Shown piece by piece: positions 1 to 7,617 of a stretch of 13,499 bases of DNA. Location of the stretch: assembly GCA_937916415.1 (NCBI GenBank), contig CALGGH010000166.1, positions 1 through 13,499 of the forward strand, given 5' to 3'. Numbering within the stretch: the first letter of the stretch is position 1; each line of letters opens with the position of its first letter. This stretch comes from an uncultured Lachnospiraceae bacterium (GTDB lineage: Bacteria > Bacillota > Clostridia > Lachnospirales > Lachnospiraceae). A program made the position numbers and the translations under genes. Under the pieces are notes generated by a model, which saw nothing but the letters and a program-made list of their open reading frames with translations, searched no databases and was not told the origin of the DNA.

Positions 1-682
1 GGCTCCTGGGCACGAATACGTGGATGCTGAAGAATATCAGGATGCCGGCAACCGCGTAGAACACGACCGACACGTCCAGCACCAGGCCGAAAGTCATGTA
101 GATCAGGTTGAGGACGATGACGAGCGTCAGGACCAGCAGGATCATCAGGTACTTGAGACGATAGATGCTGACGCTCTGCCTCATTCCGTGGATTATGAAG
201 AGGAGGGAGACCAGCACGGTGACGTAGTCTATGGCCAGATGCACGTAGTAAGGATGGTGAAAGAAAGTCTGATAAAAGGTTACTCCCGATGCATTGGTCG
301 TTCCGTATACCTCATATACCCTTTCAAACGCTATGTTGGAGAGGATCATTACGTTGTCAATGCCCATCAGGCAGGCCATGGCAGGACGGAGCCTGTACAG
401 CGCGTTTTCGTGATCGGTGTATATCAGGCAGAAGCCGAACAGGAAGAATATGATCCAGTCTATGGCGGCGAAGTAAAATGAATATGAGACGTTAGCCATG
501 CCCTTTCCGACGGACAGTGCTATCATTATGTTGGAAATAATGGCGATGACGCACATGTTGAGCGCCATGTTCAGCCAGAGTCCGTATTTCTCCCTGACGT
601 GAGTTCTGGTCAGCCTGACCGTCATCATCAGCACGATGATCGCCAGGACGTCTATTATGCAGAATAAAGCCTTTGCGTACAT
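1..682 (-). CDS. Multi-pass membrane sensor-like protein, N-terminal part (runs off left edge)
   Basis: This reading frame is open from ATG at 682 to the window edge (227 codons), so the C-terminal part is not visible. The start is supported by an AGGAG ribosome-binding site 6 nt upstream. The visible protein has about seven hydrophobic segments, near residues 7-22, 38-57, 68-88, 101-118, 146-166, 176-197 and 203-224, with short loops between them. The last segment ends in a basic VPRS stretch. This layout resembles the N-terminal seven-helix sensor regions found in front of histidine kinase, GGDEF or EAL output domains in Clostridia. The output domain, if there is one, lies outside the window, so the function is open. 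The gene starts 16 nt after the trkH stop, so the two are probably cotranscribed. It may sense a membrane or ionic condition related to K+ transport, but that is a guess from position. Confidence 0.6.
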   Translation of the reverse strand, partial: MYAKALFCIIDVLAIIVLMMTVRLTRTHVREKYGLWLNMALNMCVIAIISNIMIALSVGKGMANVSYSFYFAAIDWIIFFLFGFCLIYTDHENALYRLRPAMACLMGIDNVMILSNIAFERVYEVYGTTNASGVTFYQTFFHHPYYVHLAIDYVTVLVSLLFIIHGMRQSVSIYRLKYLMILLVLTLVIVLNLIYMTFGLVLDVSVVFYAVAGILIFFSIHVFVPRS

Positions 683-698
683 CTGAAGCTCCTTTATG

Positions 699-2165
<1,467 letters not shown>

Positions 2166-2186
2166 TTAACCTACAGAAACATCTTT

Positions 2187-2293
2187 AATAATATAGTATA
2201 ACTCACAAAAAGTCCATGGATTGCGAATAACGTGGTTCGCGGCCGTGGAATAATATAGTATAATTTTGTGTAATAGGGATAATTTTTTGTGAG
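2187..2293. promoter_or_regulatory. Divergent trkH/trkA promoter region with repeated and inverted motifs
   Basis: A 15-bp direct repeat, AATAATATAGTATAA, occurs at 2187-2201 and 2249-2263. The right copy continues into TATAAT (2259-2264), a perfect -10 box pointing to trkA and placing transcription start about 40 nt before its ATG. No convincing -35 is visible. On the minus strand the left copy reads TATACTATATTATT, a plausible -10 region for trkH. A 10-bp inverted repeat flanks the core: CTCACAAAAA at 2202-2211 and TTTTTGTGAG at 2284-2293. A shorter one, GCGAA/TTCGC, lies at 2223-2240 and the palindrome TCCATGGA at 2213-2220. The sequence elements are seen directly. Their roles as promoters or operators are inferred. 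Confidence 0.45.
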
Positions 2294-2310
2294 ACGTCAT
2301 TGGAGGAAAC

Positions 2311-3669
2311 ATGAACGTAATAATCGTAGGCTGCGGAAACGTGGGAAGCACGGTTGCGGAGACTCTCTCGCACGACAGGCACAGCATCGTGGTCGTTGAC
2401 CTGGACAAGTCTAAGGTCGACCTGCTTACCGACGAGCATGACGTGCTCGGCGTGGTCGGCGACGGCCTGAACTATCAGGTGCTGCTCAAGGCCGGCATAG
2501 AACACACGGACCTGCTCGTAGCCACCATGAACTCTGACGAGCAGAACCTGCTGTGCTGCGTGATGGCCAAGAGGTCCGACAGGTACTGCAGGACCATAGC
2601 CCGCGTGCGCAATCCCATATACAATACCGAGATCAGCTATCTCCGGCGTGAACTGGGGCTGGCCATGATCATCAATCCCGAATACATCTCGGCATCGGAC
2701 ATAGCCAGGAAGTTCCAGTATCCGGATTCCGTGACCGTGGAAACCTTCACGAGGGGGCGCATAGAGCTGCTGCACGTGACCGTGGCCCATGACAGCCTGT
2801 TGGATGGCATCTCGGTAGGCTCCATCAGGAACAAGTGGAAGTGTGACGTGGTCATATGTGCCGTCAGAAGGGGGACGGAGGTATTCATTCCGGGACAGGA
2901 TTCGATTCTTGAGACGGGGGATGAGCTGACGATCTCGGCCACGCCAGGGGATGCGGCCGCTTTTTTCAAAAAGGCTAAGCTGTATGAGAACCGCATCAGG
3001 AGCTGCATCATAGTCGGCAGCGGCAACGTCGGATACTATTTGGCAAAGAGGCTTACCGATGGAGGCATCAGAACCAAGATAGTGGAGTCTGACGTCGAAA
3101 GGTGCGACCTGATCAACGAGGAGATACCCAGGGCCATAGTCATCCACGGAGACGGCACTGACGAGAGGCTGCTGCTCAGGGAAGGACTGGGCGGAGTGGG
3201 GGCCTTTGCCGCGCTGACGGGCATAGATGAGGAAAACGTGCTGCTGACGAACTTTGCCATGAGGGTGTCGCACGCCAAGACGATCACTAAGCTCAACCGC
3301 GTCAACTACAGCGACATCTCTCATAACGTTAATCCGGAGAACGCGGTTTTCCCCGGCATACTGACCGCGGAATACATACTTAAGTATGCCAGGGCGATGC
3401 TGGACGCGGAGAGCAGCTTTGGCAACGCTTATGAGATACTTGACGGCGACGCGACGATGCTTGAGTTTTTTGTTTTGGAAGAAAACGAGGTGACCGGCAC
3501 TGCGATATCACAGCTGCGGATGAGGGGACGCACGATACTGTGCGCCATCACGCGTGACGACAGGCTGATGATCCCTACGGGCAGGGACGAGATCAGGGTC
3601 GGCGACAACGTGTTCCTTCTGACTCTGGAAAAAGACGTCAACAGGATATCGGACGTCATGTCCAAATGA
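2311..3669 (+). CDS. trkA: TrkA potassium channel regulatory subunit (two RCK units)
   Basis: This is a 452-residue cytoplasmic protein built of two tandem RCK units, each a Rossmann nucleotide-binding fold plus a TrkA-C domain. The first Rossmann motif is GCGNVG at 7-12, with Asp30 at the end of beta-2. The second is GSGNVG at 236-241, with Glu259 in the matching place. These acidic residues are typical of NAD(H) rather than NADP binding. The TrkA-C parts lie roughly at 140-215 and 370-445. The length is that of the classic double TrkA, unlike the single-unit KtrA of about 220 residues. The ATG at 2311 follows a GGAGG sequence (2302-2306) at good spacing. The protein assembles on the cytoplasmic face of TrkH, encoded divergently next door, and controls its opening in response to nucleotides. 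Confidence 0.96.
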   Translation: MNVIIVGCGNVGSTVAETLSHDRHSIVVVDLDKSKVDLLTDEHDVLGVVGDGLNYQVLLKAGIEHTDLLVATMNSDEQNLLCCVMAKRSDRYCRTIARVRNPIYNTEISYLRRELGLAMIINPEYISASDIARKFQYPDSVTVETFTRGRIELLHVTVAHDSLLDGISVGSIRNKWKCDVVICAVRRGTEVFIPGQDSILETGDELTISATPGDAAAFFKKAKLYENRIRSCIIVGSGNVGYYLAKRLTDGGIRTKIVESDVERCDLINEEIPRAIVIHGDGTDERLLLREGLGGVGAFAALTGIDEENVLLTNFAMRVSHAKTITKLNRVNYSDISHNVNPENAVFPGILTAEYILKYARAMLDAESSFGNAYEILDGDATMLEFFVLEENEVTGTAISQLRMRGRTILCAITRDDRLMIPTGRDEIRVGDNVFLLTLEKDVNRISDVMSK

Positions 3670-3672
3670 TGG

Positions 3673-3810
3673 TTCAAGCCATGTGTTCCGGACGGATCAG
3701 GCCATGTCTTTCGGACGGATCAAGCCATGTGTTCCGGATGGATCAGGTCACGTCCTCCGGATGGATCAGACCACGCCTTCCGGACGGGTCAAGCCATGTC
3801 TGCCAGATAG
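3673..3810. repeat. Six-unit 23-bp tandem repeat between convergent genes
   Basis: Six consecutive 23-bp units start at 3673, 3696, 3719, 3742, 3765 and 3788. The consensus begins ATCARGCCATGT and ends TTCCGGACGG. Units 1-5 differ from one another at a few positions, and unit 6 diverges most in its second half. The array fills the whole gap between the trkA stop and the end of the REC-EAL gene. Unit 6 overlaps the last seven codons and the stop of that gene, whose final residues are DMA. A 23-bp period is not a multiple of three, so the array is unlikely to have been selected as coding. It appears to have grown by duplication of the gene's 3' end. No classical hairpin plus T-run is present, although TCCGGA palindromes recur. 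Confidence 0.9.
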
Positions 3811-5471
3811 ATACTGAATTCATCGGCCGGGAGCGGCTTGGTGAAATAATACCCCTGCATGTACCTGCATCCGATCTCCCTCAGCAGGTCATACTGTGAT
3901 GCGAGCTCCACGCCCTCGGCGTTTACGGGCACGCCCATGTAGTCGGCTATGTCCTTGATAAGGCGGACCAGGCGTCGTACCTTGTCATCCTCATGGATGG
4001 AGGTGACGAACCCCGCGTCCAGCCCCAGCACGTCTATCGGCATGGAATTCAGCGAGGTGAGGGAAGAGTACCCGCTGCCGAAATCGTCCATTTCTATCTT
4101 AAATCCAATCCTTCTGAGCCTTTCAACCGCATCAATCAGCTGGCGCATGTCACTGGAGTATGAGGATTCCGTGATCTCCAGGATCATGTCTGCCGGAGTC
4201 ATGCCGTGACTGTCCAGCTGCCCGCGCAGAAAATCCGGGAAACCGCCGTCATAGAGGTTGATCCTGGATATGTTGACGGACATGGGCACGTCCAGTGAAA
4301 TCTCCTCGCGCCATTTGGCGAGCTGTCCGACGGACTTGGTGATCACGTAGCGGTCGAGCAGATGGATCAGGCCGTTCTGTTCGAGAACGCTTAAGAAGCT
4401 TTTGGGGCGGATCATTCCGTACGCAGGGTGGTTCCAGCGCACGTAGGCTTCGATCCCGCTAAGCACGGGTTCACTGCCCGTGACGTCATACTTGGGCTGG
4501 TACACCACGATGAACTGTTCCTTTTCGAGGCCCTCGTGAATGTCGCTGACCATGTGTTCCTCAAAGATCGAATGCTCCCTGAGCGACATGTCGTAATATG
4601 CTATGGACCTTAAGTAATTGCCGCGCAGAGTGTTGCAGGCAAACCTGGCGTCCGAAAACCGTTCCTCCATGGGCAGGGCATGATCGACCTTGGAATAGAC
4701 GCCCATGCGGATCCTGACGTGCAGGTTCTCAAGCAGGCTCGACAGCCCGTCCTGGATGAGGCCGATCAGTGCGTCATATGAAGGATGATGGGATAGGTAC
4801 ATGAAGAAGGTGTCGGCCTCGCTCCTGCAGGCCAGTCCTTCGGAATCCGACATGAACTGCCGCATGCTGCCGGCGATGGACTTAAGCACGTTGTCGCCGA
4901 AGCTGCGTCCGTATATCTCGTTGACCAGGTGGAAGTGCTCGACGTTCAGGATCACGGCATCCGTCCTGAGGTCCGGATGGTACTTGTCGATCATTTCCGC
5001 GTATTTATAAAAGAAAGTCTTGCTGTACAGGTCGGTGAGTGAATCCCTTTCGTTGGACTCGATGAAGTTGCGGTCCTCCGAGAGTTCTATCGTGCGTGCG
5101 ATCCTGGCCCTGATCACGTCGGGCATGTTGTAGGGCTTCCTGATGAAGTCCGATGCGCCGAGGTTCAGGGTTCTGACCTCCGCGTCCTCCTCGGCGGTCA
5201 GCACTATTATGGGAACGTGCCGCATGACTTCGTCGGCCCGCATGGCCTCGATGACCTCGAAGCCGTTCATTTCGGGCATCATCAGGTCCAGCAGCACGAC
5301 GCTGACCATTCCCTCGTTTTCACGGAGGGTATCCAGGGCTTCCAGTCCGTTGACCGCATACAGCACGTGGTAGTCGTCCCGGAGCATGTTGCCCAGGATC
5401 TCACGGTTGATGAGTTCGTCCTCAACGATCAGGACGAAACGCTTGACGCTTTCTCCATCATTGAAATACAT
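3789..5471 (-). CDS. Response regulator with REC, degenerate GGDEF and EAL domains
   Basis: This is a soluble 560-residue protein. Residues 11-130 form a receiver domain with acidic pair Glu17/Asp18, phosphoacceptor Asp62, Thr92 and Lys112. Residues 140-295 are a GGDEF-like domain whose signature has become EADTF (218-222), so cyclase activity is unlikely. Residues 305-555 are an EAL domain. It keeps Glu341 (as EAY), Asn400, Glu432, Asp462/Asp463 in DDFGSGYSSL, Glu519 and Gln539. The usual active-site Lys in the LKxD motif is replaced by Gly483 (LGLD). c-di-GMP hydrolysis may therefore be reduced or lost, and the protein could act as a receptor or partner-binding switch. I chose the ATG at 5471 because a GAGG site lies 7 nt upstream. 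A GTG at 5477 is in frame but sits only 1 nt from that site. No cognate kinase is visible. Confidence 0.92.
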   Translation of the reverse strand: MYFNDGESVKRFVLIVEDELINREILGNMLRDDYHVLYAVNGLEALDTLRENEGMVSVVLLDLMMPEMNGFEVIEAMRADEVMRHVPIIVLTAEEDAEVRTLNLGASDFIRKPYNMPDVIRARIARTIELSEDRNFIESNERDSLTDLYSKTFFYKYAEMIDKYHPDLRTDAVILNVEHFHLVNEIYGRSFGDNVLKSIAGSMRQFMSDSEGLACRSEADTFFMYLSHHPSYDALIGLIQDGLSSLLENLHVRIRMGVYSKVDHALPMEERFSDARFACNTLRGNYLRSIAYYDMSLREHSIFEEHMVSDIHEGLEKEQFIVVYQPKYDVTGSEPVLSGIEAYVRWNHPAYGMIRPKSFLSVLEQNGLIHLLDRYVITKSVGQLAKWREEISLDVPMSVNISRINLYDGGFPDFLRGQLDSHGMTPADMILEITESSYSSDMRQLIDAVERLRRIGFKIEMDDFGSGYSSLTSLNSMPIDVLGLDAGFVTSIHEDDKVRRLVRLIKDIADYMGVPVNAEGVELASQYDLLREIGCRYMQGYYFTKPLPADEFSIYLADMA

Positions 5472-5502
5472 TATCACACCTCACAGTCTCACGTCTGCAT
5501 CA

Positions 5503-5511
5503 AGTATACCA
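5503..5511 (-). promoter_or_regulatory. Extended -10 promoter candidate for the REC-EAL gene
   Basis: On the minus strand this reads TGGTATACT, an extended -10 (TGn plus TATACT, five of six consensus bases). It would start transcription about 25 nt upstream of the ATG at 5471. No good -35 hexamer lies 16-18 nt further up, which is common for extended -10 promoters. Confidence 0.45.
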
Positions 5512-5531
5512 TTATTTCGTTCGGTTTTGCC

Positions 5532-5556
5532 TATTTTACGTTTTTTCTGTAAAATA
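5532..5556. repeat. Perfect inverted repeat, possible operator
   Basis: TATTTTAC (5532-5539) and GTAAAATA (5549-5556) are perfect inverted copies separated by 9 nt. The pair lies upstream of the REC-EAL promoter candidate and about 80 bp before the tRNA promoter, where it could bind a dimeric regulator. As a hairpin it would be AT-rich and weak, so a terminator role is unlikely. The function is inferred only from position. Confidence 0.4.
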
Positions 5557-5570
5557 AAAGAAATAGTGCG

Positions 5571-5636
5571 CATTTTTGAAAATATGGTGTCAAGCATTTT
5601 TGAAAATATGGTGTCAAGCATTTTTGAAAATATGGT
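5571..5636. repeat. 24-bp tandem repeat, two full copies and an 18-bp partial copy
   Basis: The identical 24-bp unit, which begins CATTTTTGAAAATATGG, occupies 5571-5594 and 5595-5618. The first 18 bases recur at 5619-5636 and run straight into the -35 box of the tRNA promoter. The unit is AT-rich and contains TTTTGAAAA symmetry. Placed directly upstream of a -35 box, the repeats could work as UP-like elements or regulator sites, but no experimental link is known to me. Confidence 0.85.
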
Positions 5637-5664
5637 TGACATCATTTTTTATTTTTGATAACAT
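5636..5664 (+). promoter_or_regulatory. Sigma70-type promoter of the tRNA-Gly gene
   Basis: A perfect -35 box TTGACA (5636-5641) is followed, after a 17-nt spacer, by TAACAT (5659-5664). The dinucleotide TG sits one base before that hexamer, forming an extended -10. Transcription should start near 5671, giving a tRNA leader of about 20 nt. Confidence 0.8.
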
Positions 5665-5691
5665 ATTATTCGCGTCAAGCAAAGACGGCAT

Positions 5692-5764
5692 GCGCGAGTG
5701 GCTCAGTTGGTGGAGCGCGACCTTGCCAAGGTCGAGGCCGCGGGTTCGAGTCCCGTCTCGCGCT
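5692..5764 (+). tRNA. tRNA-Gly (anticodon GCC)
   Basis: This is a 73-nt cloverleaf. The acceptor stem is GCGCGAG (5692-5698) paired with CTCGCGC (5757-5763), with discriminator base U at 5764. The D arm starts at GCTCAGTTGG. The anticodon stem is CGACC/GGTCG around the loop TTGCCAA, which gives anticodon GCC. The T arm contains the GGTTCGAGTCC core. The 3' CCA is not encoded (CGTT follows), so it must be added after transcription. A strong promoter lies upstream and a terminator directly downstream, so this is probably a single-tRNA transcript. Confidence 0.96.
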
Positions 5765-5767
5765 CGT

Positions 5768-5811
5768 TAAAACAAAAGGAGCGTACCGAATGGTATGCTC
5801 CTTTTGTTTTA
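5768..5811 (+). terminator. Rho-independent terminator of the tRNA-Gly gene
   Basis: AAAACAAAAGGAGCGTACC (5769-5787) pairs with GGTATGCTCCTTTTGTTTT (5792-5810) around a GAAT tetraloop. The only non-Watson-Crick pair is one G-U. The descending arm is U-rich and starts 4 nt after the mature tRNA end, so it should release the transcript efficiently. Confidence 0.9.
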
Positions 5812-5904
5812 CGGAGCGCAGCCGAGCCCTCGAAGGTTCGAGGTCTCCGCTCCGGTCGGGCCAGAACCGACGTCCCCCGGACGTCGTGGCCCCCGTCTCG
5901 CGCT
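5812..5904. other. GC-rich double-hairpin block ending in a duplicate of the tRNA-Gly 3' end
   Basis: Two strong stem-loops lie back to back. The first has an outer stem CGGAGCG (5812-5818) with CGCTCCG (5848-5854) and an inner stem CCTCGAA (5828-5834) with TTCGAGG (5837-5843). The second pairs GGGCCA (5858-5863) with TGGCCC (5887-5892). It also pairs CGACGTCC (5868-5875) with GGACGTCG (5879-5886) around a CCC loop. The block ends in CCCGTCTCGCGCT (5892-5904), an exact 13-bp copy of the tRNA 3' end at 5752-5764. It could be a remnant or small element inserted at the tRNA end, or part of a structured RNA. No protein reading frame here is convincing. Confidence 0.5.
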
Positions 5905-6043
5905 TTATTTATCCCCTTTTTACAGGAATGCTTCTATGAATATGGTAAAAAAGCCATTTCGTATGCCTTTTTGTCTCCGCAGGTTGGTTTCAATTCTACA
6001 GTTATGACAAAACCGCCGCTTCGCACAGTATTTGCCATAACCT

Positions 6044-6147
6044 GCATTACGTCACGTTTCCCGGGAACCCCTGGCTTGTGATGTGAAATCACGCTCATCC
6101 TCGCCCGCATTACGTCACGTTTCCCGGGAAACCTCGATACGTGACGT
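6044..6147. repeat. Pair of 24-bp direct repeats with nested palindromes
   Basis: An identical 24-bp sequence beginning GCATTACGTCACGTTTCCC occurs at 6044-6067 and 6107-6130, 63 bp apart. In the second copy, ACGTCACGT (6112-6120) is matched by its exact inverse ACGTGACGT (6139-6147). Between them is the perfect palindrome TTTCCCGGGAAA (6120-6131). The first copy has a weaker matching arm (TGTGATGT near 6077-6084). Each copy is therefore a small inverted-repeat unit. The role is unknown; a REP-like element or a protein-binding site is possible. Confidence 0.7.
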
Positions 6148-6203
6148 GAATTCGAAAGTCTGCTGCAGGGGCCGCCGGCCTTCGGTATGTTTTCATTACG
6201 TAA

Positions 6204-6408
6204 GGAACTGTCAATAAGTTAAGTGATCAAATTGCGAAGGATGATTTTCAGACTGCAAGGAAGAAAACGCAGCCGTAGCGGGGTGCTAAACGTCCGGTGG
6301 ACGTTTGCTCAGCACCGACCGCAGCGAAGCGGAGACCGGCGAGGCTTTCTGACGCAGCTGCCGGGAGAGCAGACAAGCAAGATGATCAGATTAATTATTG
6401 ACAGTTCC
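6204..6408. mobile_element. MITE-like non-autonomous element, 205 bp
   Basis: The two ends are inverted copies: GGAACTGTCAATAA at 6204-6217 and its exact complement at 6395-6408. Further in, TGATCA is matched at the same offset on both sides (6224-6229 and 6383-6388). The interior has no credible gene. It carries a strong nested hairpin in which GGTGCT (6282-6287) pairs with AGCACC (6311-6316), and AAACGTCC (6288-6295) pairs with GGACGTTT (6299-6306). The size, terminal inverted repeats and lack of a transposase fit a MITE. I see no clear target-site duplication; the flanks are CGTAA and AAATA. I cannot assign the IS family that would mobilise it. Confidence 0.75.
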
Positions 6409-6501
6409 AAATAATGTTGACGTTCCCGGCATGTCGGAATGACGTGGGCAATCGGGACAAACTTTCAGACAAAGTTTTACGCAAGGAGCTTTACGACCGA
6501 C

Positions 6502-7581
6502 ATGGACTCAATATCCGTATGCATCATAGCCAGAAACGAGGACAATCACATTGAGGAATGCCTTAAGCGCCTCCGTCCCTGCAAGTTCGAGATGATCGTG
6601 GTTGACACCGGATCCATCGACCGCACCATGGAGCTGGCCAGGGCATATACAGACAAAATATATCAGTTCGAGTGGTGCAGTGACTTTTCCGCCGCGCGTA
6701 ATTTTTCGATAGAAAAGGCCACGAACGACTGGATACTCGTGATCGACTGCGACGAATACCTGGAAAACGTCAATCTGCTCGACATCTCCAGGATGTGCAG
6801 GGACAACCCCGACAAGGTGGGCCTGATCCAGCGCAACAACCCCTACACGATCCAGGGCATCAAGTCCATCATGAACGAGCGCATAGGCAGGTTCTTTAAC
6901 CGCAATTACTGCCACTATGAGGGCTCCATCCACGAGCGCGTGACGCGTCTGGACGGCTCTGCCCCCGAATGCTTCGAGGTGCCCCTCACGATATATCACG
7001 AGGGATACGTCACCGAATCCGACAAGCGCACCCGCGCGACCCGTAACCTCGAGATGCTGATGACCGACATCCGCGTCAGCGGCGGCAATTCATACAAGTA
7101 CTACCAGCTCGGCCGTAACTACGTCTTCATGAACGACACGGCCAAGGCCATCACCTATTACGAAAAAGGCCTGATGATGGACGACGTCAATCCCAAGGAT
7201 TCCTACGTGGCCAGCATGATGGAGTCATACGGCTACTGCCTGCTCGAGATGGACGAGACCTGCAACTCGCTCGAGATCATCGACAGGTTCTATGACGCTT
7301 ATTCTTTCCGGGCCGACTTCCTGTATCTGGCCGGCATGATGTTCGAGCGCAGCGGACTGCATGACCGCGCCTATAAGGAATTTGAAAAAGCCACCACGAT
7401 CCGAATCTTCAACCGGGGCGGCACGAGTGATTACAGGGCTTTTTATCAGATGGGAGTCATATTGGAAACAAAGGGCGATCACGAAGGTGCCCGTGCATTG
7501 TTTGAAAAATGCGGCACCTACGCTCCCGCCCTTGCAAAACTCGAGAACATGGATTTCCTCAAAAAACTGTCGCATATCTGA
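6502..7581 (+). CDS. Family 2 glycosyltransferase with C-terminal TPR-like repeats
   Basis: This is a 359-residue cytoplasmic protein. The GT-A fold starts at once with SVCIIARNED, followed by VVDTGSIDRT (33-42) for nucleotide-sugar binding. The metal-binding DxD-type motif is DCDE at 82-85, with acceptor-side residues including HER at 144-146. From about residue 198 to 340 the chain has TPR-like helical hairpins (near 198-225, 272-300 and 312-340), as in SunS-like and other Firmicute GT2-TPR proteins. The substrate cannot be read from the sequence; a protein or cell-surface acceptor is plausible. The ATG at 6502 opens directly on the GT2 fold and has AAGGAG 13 nt upstream, a slightly long spacing. 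An in-frame ATG at 6439 would add 21 residues that do not look like the family. The gene stands alone, just after the MITE-like element. Confidence 0.9.
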   Translation: MDSISVCIIARNEDNHIEECLKRLRPCKFEMIVVDTGSIDRTMELARAYTDKIYQFEWCSDFSAARNFSIEKATNDWILVIDCDEYLENVNLLDISRMCRDNPDKVGLIQRNNPYTIQGIKSIMNERIGRFFNRNYCHYEGSIHERVTRLDGSAPECFEVPLTIYHEGYVTESDKRTRATRNLEMLMTDIRVSGGNSYKYYQLGRNYVFMNDTAKAITYYEKGLMMDDVNPKDSYVASMMESYGYCLLEMDETCNSLEIIDRFYDAYSFRADFLYLAGMMFERSGLHDRAYKEFEKATTIRIFNRGGTSDYRAFYQMGVILETKGDHEGARALFEKCGTYAPALAKLENMDFLKKLSHI

Positions 7582-7617
7582 TTACGTGATAACATGGAAT
7601 CAGAAAAAACATATGCA

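Noticed and set aside
2203..3324. Long minus-strand frame of 373 codons opposite trkA
   Set aside because: It is antisense to trkA, whose two Rossmann motifs and full length are unmistakable. The long open frame is a GC-driven shadow.
3673..3810. CRISPR array
   Set aside because: The units are directly adjacent with no spacers, are mutually divergent, and no cas genes are near.
3666..3899. Plus-strand 77-codon frame starting in an ATGA overlap with the trkA stop
   Set aside because: It is made mostly of the 23-bp tandem repeat and then runs antisense through the well-supported REC-EAL gene. Its protein is simply periodic.
5571..5618. Repeated TTGACA on the minus strand within the 24-bp units as extra promoters for the REC-EAL gene
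   Set aside because: No acceptable -10 hexamer lies 16-18 nt downstream of either copy.
5936..6007. Short frame of 23 codons (MNMVKKPF...) with AGGA 8 nt upstream, encoding a basic peptide
   Set aside because: It is too short to judge without homologues, has no visible promoter and lies in repeat-rich DNA. It could be real but I cannot support it.
6223..6414. 63-codon plus-strand frame inside the 205-bp element
   Set aside because: It spans both the hairpin and the right terminal repeat of the MITE-like element and has no recognisable domain.
6439..6501. Upstream start for the glycosyltransferase
   Set aside because: It has no ribosome-binding site, and the added residues do not belong to the GT2 fold, which begins at the ATG at 6502.
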